Shown: positions 1 to 5,200, counted from the stretch's first letter. The stretch is DNA of 5,944 nucleotides from an uncultured Methylococcaceae bacterium (GCA_903910005.1 CAIVXW010000097.1:1-5944), one strand, 5' to 3'. Translations and numbers: made by a program. The notes: generated by a model not told the origin, from the sequence alone.

Positions 1-219
1 ACCCGGCCAGCCCTGATCGCCCAGGGGATCGGCCAGTTGCCAAAGGGCAACGCCAAGATAGAACACCAGGACGAGACGAAAGAAGATACCCCAACGCCGT
101 CCCTGACGTTGTTCGGTGATGGAAGCCATGAGAACCCTTTCCAGGGTTTGCCGCTCCCAGGCATTCAAGGGCGGCGGGGTATCCGGGGCGGAGCCACCGG
201 TCGTGTTTGGATCTGACAT
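1..219 (-). CDS. sppA: Signal peptide peptidase SppA (S49 family), N-terminal part only
   Basis: This is an open frame of 73 codons from an ATG at 219-217 that runs off the left edge without a stop. The visible protein has a polar, proline-rich first 20 residues, then a WERQTLERVLMASITEQR stretch, then RRWGIFFRLVLVFYLGVALW. The last piece is a basic patch followed by a hydrophobic segment at about residues 43-61. This order is characteristic of the N-terminus of proteobacterial SppA, an inner-membrane serine protease that degrades cleaved signal peptides. The membrane anchor is visible here. The S49 catalytic Ser and Lys would lie further on, outside the window, so the assignment rests on the N-terminus alone. 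No good Shine-Dalgarno sequence precedes the ATG. The gene diverges from the regulator at 480, with 260 bp between the two starts. Another protein with a similar anchor is possible but less likely. Confidence 0.78.
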   Translation of the reverse strand, partial: MSDPNTTGGSAPDTPPPLNAWERQTLERVLMASITEQRQGRRWGIFFRLVLVFYLGVALWQLADPLGDQGWPG

Positions 220-243
220 AACGCGGATTCACTGTTGGAACAA

Positions 244-282
244 TCGGGGGTGGCAGTTTACCATGAAAGCAGGCACCCCCGA
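244..282. repeat. 9-bp inverted repeat with 21-nt spacer
   Basis: The arms are TCGGGGGTG (244-252) and CACCCCCGA (274-282), a perfect match in inverted orientation. The arm centres are 30 bp apart, close to three helical turns, so a dimeric protein could meet both arms on one DNA face. As RNA it could form a GC-rich stem with a long loop in the sppA leader. Either role is inference; no U tract follows on either strand, so it is not a standard terminator. Confidence 0.5.
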
Positions 283-292
283 CCCGTCCTGG

Positions 293-313
293 CCAACTCC
301 CGCTTCGGGTTGG
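293..313 (+). repeat. Hairpin with 2-nt bulge beside a G-run motif
   Basis: CCAA (293-296) pairs with TTGG (310-313), and CCCG (299-302) pairs with CGGG (306-309). A CT bulge lies at 297-298 and a 3-nt loop at 303-305. Its right arm uses the first G run and part of the second G run of the motif at 307-330, so hairpin and quadruplex could not form together on this strand. Any function is inference. Confidence 0.35.
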
Positions 314-330
314 GGTGAGGGGTGAGGGGG
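307..330 (+). other. Putative G-quadruplex motif
   Basis: Four G runs of 3, 4, 4 and 5 bases (307-309, 312-315, 319-322, 326-330) are separated by TT, TGA and TGA. This satisfies the usual rule of four runs of at least three G with loops of 1-7 nt. It lies about 150 bp upstream of the regulator start on the regulator's coding strand. Folding and effect on expression are not shown. The two GGGGTGA units also make a short direct repeat, so it might belong to a dispersed intergenic repeat. Confidence 0.45.
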
Positions 331-412
331 CGAATTCACGTTTTACTCATCGGGTCAGGAATTTTTACGCTTCCGCCTGCTTCTGCCGGTTTTGGCGTGG
401 CGGAATCAGCCT

Positions 413-441
413 TTGCACGCTTTTTGCGGTTTGCTTTCAAT
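413..441 (+). promoter_or_regulatory. Weak candidate sigma-70 promoter for the regulator
   Basis: TTGCAC (413-418) and TTCAAT (436-441) are separated by 17 bp and lie 39 bp before the ATG at 480. Matches to the consensus are 3 of 6 and 4 of 6. This is the best-placed pair I found in the AT-richer zone, but such matches arise often by chance. Confidence 0.22.
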
Positions 442-479
442 CATTTCTGGACAATCCAACCGCAAGGAGCCCAACCGCC

Positions 480-1835
480 ATGCCCACACGCAAGTTACTC
501 TGCCTGATTGATTCCCCCGACGCGGCAGACCTGTTTACACCGCTGCTTGATATGGACTGGGAGTTGCTGAATGCATCCAGTCCGGCGGAGGCCGCTGCCC
601 AGGTTGCCCGTCATCAGCCGGGCGTAGGGTTGACGTTACTCACCACCCCCGATTTCAGCGACCGGGATTCCATCCGCGAATTGATTGCCCAGGGCGGTTC
701 AATGGCCTGGGTTGCCGTGCTGTCTCCGCAACTGCTGCAAATCCGGCCTGTGCGGGCCCTGATTGCCCGGCATTTCAATGACTATCAAACCCTGCCGCTG
801 GATGTGTCGCGTTTGTCGGTGATTCTGGGCCATCTCCACGGCATGTCCCTGTTGTGGCGTCAGGTGTATCAGGAAGCGGATGACCTGAATGGACTCTCGC
901 TGTTGGGAGAGGGCATCTATGGCAACGTGTTGCTGGGTGAATTACGCCGGGCCGCTGCGGTGGATGAACCGGTACTCATCATTGGCGAGGCGGGAACCGA
1001 GAAGGAATTGGCAGCCCGCCTGATACACCGGTTGTCAGGCCGTCAGGGGCGTTCGTTCAGCCTGCTCAATTGCAGCACGCTGTCGCCGGACTCACTGGAT
1101 TGCGAACTGTTCGGTACGGAGGCCAGTCGGGGCGAGCGGCCCCGTCCGGCCCGGGTCGGACGACTGGAAATGAGTCAGGGAGGAACCTTGTTTCTCGACG
1201 AAATCGAGGCACTGTCCCTGAGCCTGCAGGGACGGTTGCTGGAGATGCTGCGCCACGGTGTGATACGCCGCATCGGCGGCCATGAAGACATTACGGTTGA
1301 TGTTCGTTTGATTGCGGCCAGCCAGGCAGATTTACGGGCAGCCATGCTTGACGGTCGCATTCTTGACGAGTTTCAGCGACGCTTTTCGGTGCTGACCGTG
1401 CAATTGACACCGCTAAGAGCCCGCCCCGATGGCATGGAGCGACTGGCCGCACGCTACCTGCGTCTGTTTCCTGCCGGTCGGGAGCGACCTGTTCCGGGTT
1501 TCAGTTTCCGGGCGATGCAGGCCATGCGTGAATACGACTGGCCTGGAAATACCCGGGAACTGGTGCGGCGGCTGAAACGGGCGGTAGTGCTGTGTCAGGG
1601 CGATCTGATTGACACCGCAGATTTGGGGTTATCGCCGCCGGAAGGAACCCAGAACCAGCCCCTGACGCTGGAGCAAGCCAAATCGGCAGCCGAGAAGCAG
1701 GTCATCGTCACCACCCTCAGAGCCACCGACCACAACGTTTCACGAACCGCCCGACGGCTGGCCATTTCCCGCATGACCCTGTACCGGTTGCTGGACAAAC
1801 ACCGGCTCAGAAGCGACTCGCATTCGGAACACTGA
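480..1835 (+). CDS. NtrC-family (VpsR/FleQ-like) regulator with degenerate sigma-54 and ATPase motifs
   Basis: The protein has 451 residues. I chose the ATG at 480 because AAGGAG (464-469) sits 10 nt upstream and the receiver-like fold starts there; the frame stays open back to 315, but that extension is unconvincing. Residues 1-125 look like a pseudo-receiver (MPTRKLLCLIDS) with no clear phospho-acceptor Asp after strand 3. Residues 138-375 are an AAA+ domain: P-loop GEAGTEKE (169-176) with Glu174 for the usual Gly, intact Walker B GGTLFLDE (D240, E241), and sensor II WPGNTRE (354-360). The GAFTGA loop that contacts sigma-54 is replaced without a length change by SRGERP (216-221). In the arginine-finger segment Leu295 replaces the first Arg, while Arg301 is kept. 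Residues 404-445 form a Fis-type helix-turn-helix (NVSRTARRLAISRMTLYRLL). It is therefore a likely DNA-binding regulator that works without sigma-54, as described for VpsR. Targets and ligand are unknown. It diverges from sppA and its 3' end overlaps the AtpC-like gene. Confidence 0.88.
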   Translation: MPTRKLLCLIDSPDAADLFTPLLDMDWELLNASSPAEAAAQVARHQPGVGLTLLTTPDFSDRDSIRELIAQGGSMAWVAVLSPQLLQIRPVRALIARHFNDYQTLPLDVSRLSVILGHLHGMSLLWRQVYQEADDLNGLSLLGEGIYGNVLLGELRRAAAVDEPVLIIGEAGTEKELAARLIHRLSGRQGRSFSLLNCSTLSPDSLDCELFGTEASRGERPRPARVGRLEMSQGGTLFLDEIEALSLSLQGRLLEMLRHGVIRRIGGHEDITVDVRLIAASQADLRAAMLDGRILDEFQRRFSVLTVQLTPLRARPDGMERLAARYLRLFPAGRERPVPGFSFRAMQAMREYDWPGNTRELVRRLKRAVVLCQGDLIDTADLGLSPPEGTQNQPLTLEQAKSAAEKQVIVTTLRATDHNVSRTARRLAISRMTLYRLLDKHRLRSDSHSEH

Positions 1836-2265
1836 GCCCGCTGGCGTGGCGGGCATGTTCCAGAATCCGCAGTTTGATCAGGGCTTCGGCCCGTGCGATC
1901 AGGGCAGAATCGCGTTCGCTGAATACCGGATTGGTTTTGAGTAATGCCTCCGCCTGCTGGCGGGCTTGCAGGGCCGCCTGCTGGTCGATTTCTTCCGAGC
2001 GCAGGGAGTGATCTGCCAGGATGGTGACGACATTGTTCGACACTTCCAGAAAGCCACCGGCCACAAAATAAAACGCAACCCGGTCATCTTCGGTCCTGAT
2101 CCGCACCTCGCCGGTTTGAAGACGGCTCAACAGGGGGGCGTGGCGCGGACAGATGCAGAGTTCGCCCAGTGCGGCCGGTGCGGTTACACTGAGACAGGAG
2201 CCGGCATACAGCAGACGGTTCAGGTCAAGAATGGCAACCTCGACGGTATTGGTTTGACGGGCCAT
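1807..2265 (-). CDS. Stand-alone F1 ATP synthase epsilon subunit homologue (AtpC-like)
   Basis: The protein has 152 residues, slightly longer than the usual 130-140. Residues 6-88 match the epsilon beta-sandwich: GELCICPRHAPLL (34-46) corresponds to the family's GELGIxPGHAPLL, followed by TGEVRI (51-56), VAGGFLEV (68-75) and VVTILADHSLR (79-89). Residues 90-140 are the two-helix hairpin, with EEIDQQAALQARQQAEALL and a second helix ending in LIKLRILE. In the bacterial enzyme, epsilon sits on the central stalk with gamma and inhibits ATP hydrolysis. No other ATP synthase gene is adjacent, although atpC normally closes the atp operon after atpD. The Gly-to-Cys and Gly-to-Arg changes in the signature loop (37, 41) suggest relaxed or altered constraint. 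The ATG shares one base with the stop of the kinase-like gene, and no Shine-Dalgarno sequence is visible, so translation is probably coupled. Its last 29 bp overlap the regulator tail-to-tail. It could be a second epsilon, a relic, or a repurposed stalk-binding protein. The fold is fairly certain, the role is not. Confidence 0.85.
   Translation of the reverse strand: MARQTNTVEVAILDLNRLLYAGSCLSVTAPAALGELCICPRHAPLLSRLQTGEVRIRTEDDRVAFYFVAGGFLEVSNNVVTILADHSLRSEEIDQQAALQARQQAEALLKTNPVFSERDSALIARAEALIKLRILEHARHASGLSVPNASRF
1836..1854 (+). terminator. GC hairpin directly after the regulator stop, possible terminator
   Basis: GCCCGC (1836-1841) and GCGGGC (1849-1854) form a 6-bp stem with a 7-nt loop that begins at the base after the TGA (1833-1835). 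No U tract follows, so it is not a standard intrinsic terminator. It lies inside the 3' coding part of the AtpC-like gene on the other strand, so it may be only a by-product of codons. Confidence 0.25.
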
Positions 2266-2990
2266 CAGGGTAAGGTACCATTGCGGTTCAGGTTGAACCC
2301 TGCCTGCTGCAGGGCCAGCAGGATCACCGGCAGCCAGTCTTCCGTACTCAGGTGATCGGTGTTGAAGATCAGGTCAAAATTGGCGGCATGATTCAGCGAA
2401 GCATGCGACAGGTCGTCTCCAAACAGTTTCAGGATGGATTTATGCCGCTTGTCGTTGATTTCCATGACGCGCCGTTCGGCTTCGCCTGACGGAATATCGA
2501 AACGCAGGGCAATACGCCTGGCGCAGGATTCGCGGGAACCCACCGTGCGTAGCCTGAAACAGCGGTGGTTTTTCAGAATCAGATGGGCACCTCGCCCCAT
2601 CAGGATGCAATCCTGTCGGGCCAGGTCAAGGATTACCGCATACAGGTAATGCCTGTAACTCTCCAGATGTCCGCCGGTACCGGTCAGCAGGCTGTAGACA
2701 AAACTGGAAACACCGGCCGCCACGTTTTCGTCGTGGGGCTTGAAGTGGCAGGCGGCTATTTTGGCCTGCATGGCCACCCGTTCCAGAATAGCCTGATCGT
2801 GTACCGGGATGCCCAGGCAATCCGATAATCGCCGGGCAATCTCGCCGCCACCGGCACCGTAATCACGCGAAATGGTGATGACCAGGGGCGTCGGTTCGGG
2901 CGAGCCTGTCCCGCGTTGGCGCGAGGCCGGGTGGAAATCCCGGGCGATGATTGATTCAAGATACCGGTGCGGATCCAGTGAAGCAGCCAT
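2265..2990 (-). CDS. Cytidylate-kinase-like P-loop protein
   Basis: The protein has 241 residues from an ATG at 2990-2988, with GGAG 7 nt upstream (3001-2998). After a variable N-terminus (1-35) comes VITISRDYGAGGGEIARRL (37-55). This is the first strand and P-loop region typical of the cytidylate-kinase-like family (Pfam Cytidylate_kin2), where the usual lysine of GxxGxGK is missing. Here the loop is G45-A-G-G-G-E50. Further marks are a core strand DCILMGRGAHLIL (127-139), arginine-rich helices that would form the lid (154-185, SRESCARRIALRF and AERRVMEINDKR), and a late FDLIFNTDHLS strand (205-215). The family resembles nucleoside monophosphate kinases, but substrates are not established to my knowledge, so I do not call it Cmk. 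It is the first gene of a two-gene unit: its TGA and the AtpC-like ATG share one base (TGATG), implying coupled translation. It diverges from the BT1 transporter across a 140-bp gap. The soluble cytoplasmic location is inferred from the absence of signal or membrane segments. Confidence 0.82.
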   Translation of the reverse strand: MAASLDPHRYLESIIARDFHPASRQRGTGSPEPTPLVITISRDYGAGGGEIARRLSDCLGIPVHDQAILERVAMQAKIAACHFKPHDENVAAGVSSFVYSLLTGTGGHLESYRHYLYAVILDLARQDCILMGRGAHLILKNHRCFRLRTVGSRESCARRIALRFDIPSGEAERRVMEINDKRHKSILKLFGDDLSHASLNHAANFDLIFNTDHLSTEDWLPVILLALQQAGFNLNRNGTLP

Positions 2991-3022
2991 GACTGTACTC
3001 CGAATGGGGGAATTGGCCCCAC

Positions 3023-3051
3023 TGTTTACCCGGTGCGATGCAGGCAGTCAA
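3023..3051 (-). promoter_or_regulatory. Candidate sigma-70 promoter for the kinase-like/AtpC unit
   Basis: On the minus strand TTGACT (3051-3046) and TAAACA (3028-3023) are separated by 17 bp. The -35 box matches 5 of 6 positions. The -10 box matches only 3 of 6 and lacks the final T. A start near 3016 would give a leader of roughly 25 nt containing the GGAG ribosome binding site. The leader would also hold a 5-bp stem, TGGGG (3005-3009) with CCCCA (3017-3021). Spacing and position are right but the -10 box is poor. Confidence 0.33.
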
Positions 3052-3054
3052 GTC

Positions 3055-3075
3055 ACTACGGGTTTTCCCGCTAGT
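3055..3075. repeat. Imperfect palindrome in the divergent control region
   Basis: ACTA-CGGG (3055-3062) and CCCG-C-TAGT (3067-3075) form an 8-bp inverted repeat around TTTT, with one unpaired C at 3071. It lies just upstream of the minus-strand -35 box (3046-3051) and 56 bp before the BT1 start. It is therefore placed where an operator controlling both divergent units could be. A regulator is not identified, and the operator role is inference. Confidence 0.35.
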
Positions 3076-3130
3076 TGCGACCGGTTTCGGTTCGGCTGTG
3101 TGTTGCACTCAATTCAAGAGATATTTGAGC

Positions 3131-4753
3131 ATGATCCATAACGTGAAACGCTGTCTGCAACCCTTTACCGACCTGGGGCGGGAGATGCGGCTTGAATACC
3201 TGCCGCCCCTGATGGTGTATCTGGCGTCCGGCATTTCCGGCCTGACCGCCATCGTTGGCACCTTTTTCGTGAAGGACTATCTGGGCTTGTCCGCCGAGTT
3301 TCTGGCCAGTCTCGGTTTCTGGGCCATGTTGCCCTGGACCCTCAAACTGCCACTGGGCCACCTGGTGGATATCATCTGGCGACACAAGTTTTTGCTGGTT
3401 TACCTGGGCGCGGCCCTCATCGCCGCCAGTTTGCTCATCATGCTGGGTCTGCTGACAGATCGGGCAGCCATGACGGCGATTGCACCGACCGAAACCTGGT
3501 ATGTCATCAGCACGCTGCTGGCTCCCGTCGGTTATGTGGTTCAGGATGTGGTGGCCGATGCCATGACGGTCGAGGCAGTTCCCCGGGTTGATGCCATCGG
3601 TTATCCGCTGGCGGAATCGGCCCGGCGGCACATGAACGCCACCATGCAGACACTCGGACGCATTGCCATCATTGGCGGCACGCTGCTGGTGGCCGGGGTC
3701 AACGTGGTATTGTTTCAGGGAGCAGAAACCCTGGCTGAACCGGAAAAACTGGCCGTGTACCGCCGGATTTACGCGCTGGCCCTGGTCATCCCGCTGGTAT
3801 CGGTTATGGGTGTGGCATTCGCCGCCCACCTGCGCCGACAAATGGAACGCTCACTGGCCGCCCGTGGGTATAGCCGGGCCGACATTCTGGCCATGACCGC
3901 CCATCAGGAGGAACCGCCCCGTCCCAATGTCTGGATACTGGGAGGCGGGTTGGCTTTCGGCCTGGTGTCGGTGTCGGTGGGCATGCAGCAACTGGCATTC
4001 GGGCAGGAACTGATTTTCGCCATTTCCATGCTGATCATTCTGGTGCTGATGTGGCAGATTCTCAGGGAAATGGATGCGGAGGCGCGTCAGGTTCTGCTGG
4101 GAACGGCCATTCTGATCTTCGTGTTCCGGGCCGTGCCGGGTCCGGGGCCCGGCTCTACCTGGTGGATGATTGACGAACTGGGATTCGACCCGTCATTCAT
4201 GGCCCGGCTTTCGCTCATTTCGAGCGGTGCCAGCCTGCTGGGATTATTCCTGTTTCGCCGCTTTATGGCCGAACAATCAATGATCACCCTCATCGTGACC
4301 CTGACGCTGGCCGGCACCGCCCTGTCTTTGCCCACCATCGGACTGTTCTACGGCCTGCATCACTGGACTGCCAGCCTCACCGGCGGAATTGTCGATGCCC
4401 GTTTCATTGCCCTGGTCGATACCGCCCTGGAATCGCCGCTGGGGCAAGTGGCGATGGTGCCCATGCTGGCCTGGATTGCCCAGTCGGCCCCCGCCCACCT
4501 CAAGGCGACCTTCTTCGCCGTCATGGCGTCGTTTACCAACCTGTCGCTGGTGCTGGCACAACTGGCCACCAAGTACCTCAATCAGGTTTATACGGTCAGC
4601 CGGGAGGTGCAGGATGCCGTCAGCGGCAGCATCAGCGTGGCGGCAGACTATCACCAGTTGGGAGCGTTGCTGGTTACCACCACCCTGATCGGCCTGATTC
4701 TGCCGCTGATGGCGGTGCAGGTGACCCGCTGGCTACGGCTGCGCTGTGTCTGA
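3131..4753 (+). CDS. BT1 (folate/biopterin-type) family MFS transporter
   Basis: The protein has 540 residues. I prefer the ATG at 3131 to the upstream in-frame ATG at 3038, because AAGAG (3116-3120) lies 10 nt before it and the extra 31 residues look like translated intergenic DNA. It is strongly hydrophobic with about 12 membrane segments in two halves, split by a polar loop around 233-267 (HLRRQMERSLAARGY...EEPPRPN). BT1-type signatures are LGLSAEFLASLGFWAMLPWTLKLPLGHLVD (spanning 51-80), with its PW-K core, VQDVVADAM (137-145, acidic D139 and D143), and WWMIDELGFDPSFMARLSLISSGASLLG (from 344), the second-half LGF-P repeat of the first motif. Characterised members in cyanobacteria, plants and Leishmania carry folates or pterins; the substrate of this bacterial branch cannot be read from the sequence. 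A PGPGPG run (336-341) precedes the second-half motif and could act as a hinge or loop. The gene overlaps rnfH by 8 bp, indicating one transcript, and diverges from the kinase-like/AtpC pair. Acting in the inner membrane is inferred. Confidence 0.82.
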   Translation: MIHNVKRCLQPFTDLGREMRLEYLPPLMVYLASGISGLTAIVGTFFVKDYLGLSAEFLASLGFWAMLPWTLKLPLGHLVDIIWRHKFLLVYLGAALIAASLLIMLGLLTDRAAMTAIAPTETWYVISTLLAPVGYVVQDVVADAMTVEAVPRVDAIGYPLAESARRHMNATMQTLGRIAIIGGTLLVAGVNVVLFQGAETLAEPEKLAVYRRIYALALVIPLVSVMGVAFAAHLRRQMERSLAARGYSRADILAMTAHQEEPPRPNVWILGGGLAFGLVSVSVGMQQLAFGQELIFAISMLIILVLMWQILREMDAEARQVLLGTAILIFVFRAVPGPGPGSTWWMIDELGFDPSFMARLSLISSGASLLGLFLFRRFMAEQSMITLIVTLTLAGTALSLPTIGLFYGLHHWTASLTGGIVDARFIALVDTALESPLGQVAMVPMLAWIAQSAPAHLKATFFAVMASFTNLSLVLAQLATKYLNQVYTVSREVQDAVSGSISVAADYHQLGALLVTTTLIGLILPLMAVQVTRWLRLRCV

Positions 4754-5033
4754 GCCTGAGGCAGCCGACATTCGGGTGGAAGTAGCGTACGCCAGACCGG
4801 ACGTACAGTTTCTGGTCGCACTCACCCTGCCGTCCGGCAGCACGGTTGCCACCGCAGTACGACAATCCGGGGTACTGGAACGGTTTCCCGACATTGATCT
4901 GAACCGACAGCCCGTGGGCATCTTCGCCCGGGTTTGCCCGCTGGATCAGGTATTACGGGACGGCGACCGGGTAGAACTCTACCGTCCCCTGACGGCAGAC
5001 CCCAAAACCATGCGGCGACAAGCGGCCCGGTGA
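4746..5033 (+). CDS. rnfH: RnfH family protein (ubiquitin-like beta-grasp fold)
   Basis: The protein has 95 residues and a GTG start at 4746. It is recognised by IRVEVAYARPDVQFLVALTL (9-28), SGVLERFPDIDL (41-52), QPVGIFARVCPLDQVLRDGDRVELYRPL (55-82) and the closing TADPKTMRRQ. Together these give the RnfH/UPF0125 pattern over nearly the usual length of 90-105. The family has a MoaD/ThiS-like beta-grasp fold but no C-terminal Gly-Gly; here the end is QAAR. The name comes from association with rnf genes in some bacteria, and a biochemical role is not settled. In many proteobacteria rnfH follows ratA near smpB, whereas here it follows a BT1 transporter and no ratA is present. The GTG start overlaps the transporter's last codons by 8 bp, and no Shine-Dalgarno sequence is evident, so coupled translation is likely. 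A later GTG (4776) would cut into the first strand and is less suitable. Confidence 0.9.
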   Translation: MSEPEAADIRVEVAYARPDVQFLVALTLPSGSTVATAVRQSGVLERFPDIDLNRQPVGIFARVCPLDQVLRDGDRVELYRPLTADPKTMRRQAAR

Positions 5034-5040
5034 GTGGGGA

Positions 5041-5071
5041 GTAGCGCGGCCATCCTGGCCGCGTGGCGGGT
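5041..5071 (+). repeat. REP-like hairpin repeat, copy 1
   Basis: GTAG (5041-5044) stands directly before a 7-bp stem, CGCGGCC (5045-5051) with GGCCGCG (5057-5063), and a 5-nt loop ATCCT. A tail TGGCGGGT follows to 5071. The stretch 5046-5071 recurs identically at 5093-5118. A GTAG or GGAG tetranucleotide at the foot of a hairpin is the known hallmark of REP elements mobilised by RAYT (TnpA-REP) transposases. No transposase is in the window. It might also help end transcription of rnfH, but no U tract follows. Confidence 0.6.
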
Positions 5072-5088
5072 TAAGTGGCGGGTGGTGA

Positions 5089-5118
5089 GTAGGCGGCCAT
5101 CCTGGCCGCGTGGCGGGT
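5089..5118 (+). repeat. REP-like hairpin repeat, copy 2
   Basis: GTAG (5089-5092) precedes GCGGCC (5093-5098), loop ATCCT, and GGCCGC (5104-5109), followed by the same tail to 5118. It is a direct copy of the unit at 5041-5071 at a 47-48 bp period. The 26 bp from 5093 match copy 1 without a mismatch, while the 21 bp between the copies differ, except for a third short GTGGCGGGT at 5075-5083. The copies lie between the convergent ends of rnfH and hsdR, a usual place for REP elements. Confidence 0.6.
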
Positions 5119-5200
5119 GTCGCTGCAGCGCGTGCAAACGAGGCTGGCTTCTTTCTGGCGGCAGACCGTTTGCCTGATGGCAGATCGCCTGGCAGGCTCT

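Larger units (their letters stand above)
220..479. other. Divergent intergenic region, sppA / NtrC-type regulator
   Basis: This 260-bp stretch has no credible gene; the short frames at 315-507 read through it without a ribosome binding site. It holds, from left to right, a 9-bp inverted repeat (244-282), a bulged hairpin (293-313) overlapping a four-run G tract (307-330), an AT-richer zone (335-460) where the regulator promoter should lie, and the regulator's Shine-Dalgarno sequence AAGGAG at 464-469. I found no sigma-54 (-24/-12) element with correct GG-GC spacing. No convincing promoter for sppA is visible either. Confidence 0.6.

Noticed and set aside
133..148. Perfect hairpin AACCCT-TTCC-AGGGTT within sppA
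   Set aside because: It lies in well-conserved SppA coding sequence with no position suggesting a regulatory role; probably a codon coincidence.
393..418. Possible sigma-54 promoter (TGGCGG ... TTTGCA) before the regulator
   Set aside because: The GG-to-GC spacing is about 4 bp too long for a -24/-12 element.
315..479. N-terminal extension of the regulator from the ATG at 315
   Set aside because: The extra 55 residues are not family-like, the ATG lies inside the G-run motif, and a good AAGGAG site precedes the ATG at 480.
1966..2355. Plus-strand open frame of 129 codons across the AtpC-like and kinase-like genes
   Set aside because: It is antisense to two recognised genes and spans their junction, with no recognisable domain.
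2265..2990. Calling the P-loop protein genuine cytidylate kinase (cmk)
   Set aside because: The P-loop lysine is missing and the sequence follows the separate cytidylate-kinase-like family; cmk is also normally found next to aroA or rpsA, which are absent here.
3038..3130. Upstream ATG for the BT1 transporter
   Set aside because: The 31 added residues have no transporter character, would cover the divergent promoter region, and AAGAG is well placed for 3131.
3071..3841. Long minus-strand open frame (256 codons) opposite the transporter
   Set aside because: Its composition (very rich in Gln, Gly and His) is what an antisense frame of a GC-rich membrane protein gives; no family features and no ribosome binding site.
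4135..4153. GC hairpin GCCGGG/CCCGGC inside the transporter gene
   Set aside because: It is explained by codons for the PGPGPG run and lies mid-gene with no U tract.
4277..4654. Minus-strand open frame of 125 codons inside the transporter gene
   Set aside because: Low-complexity Gly/Gln/His-rich shadow of the transporter, fully inside a well-supported gene.
5119..5200. Terminator for hsdR in the DNA after its stop
   Set aside because: Only short competing stems (such as GCCTG/CAGGC) are visible and no U tract follows on the minus strand.
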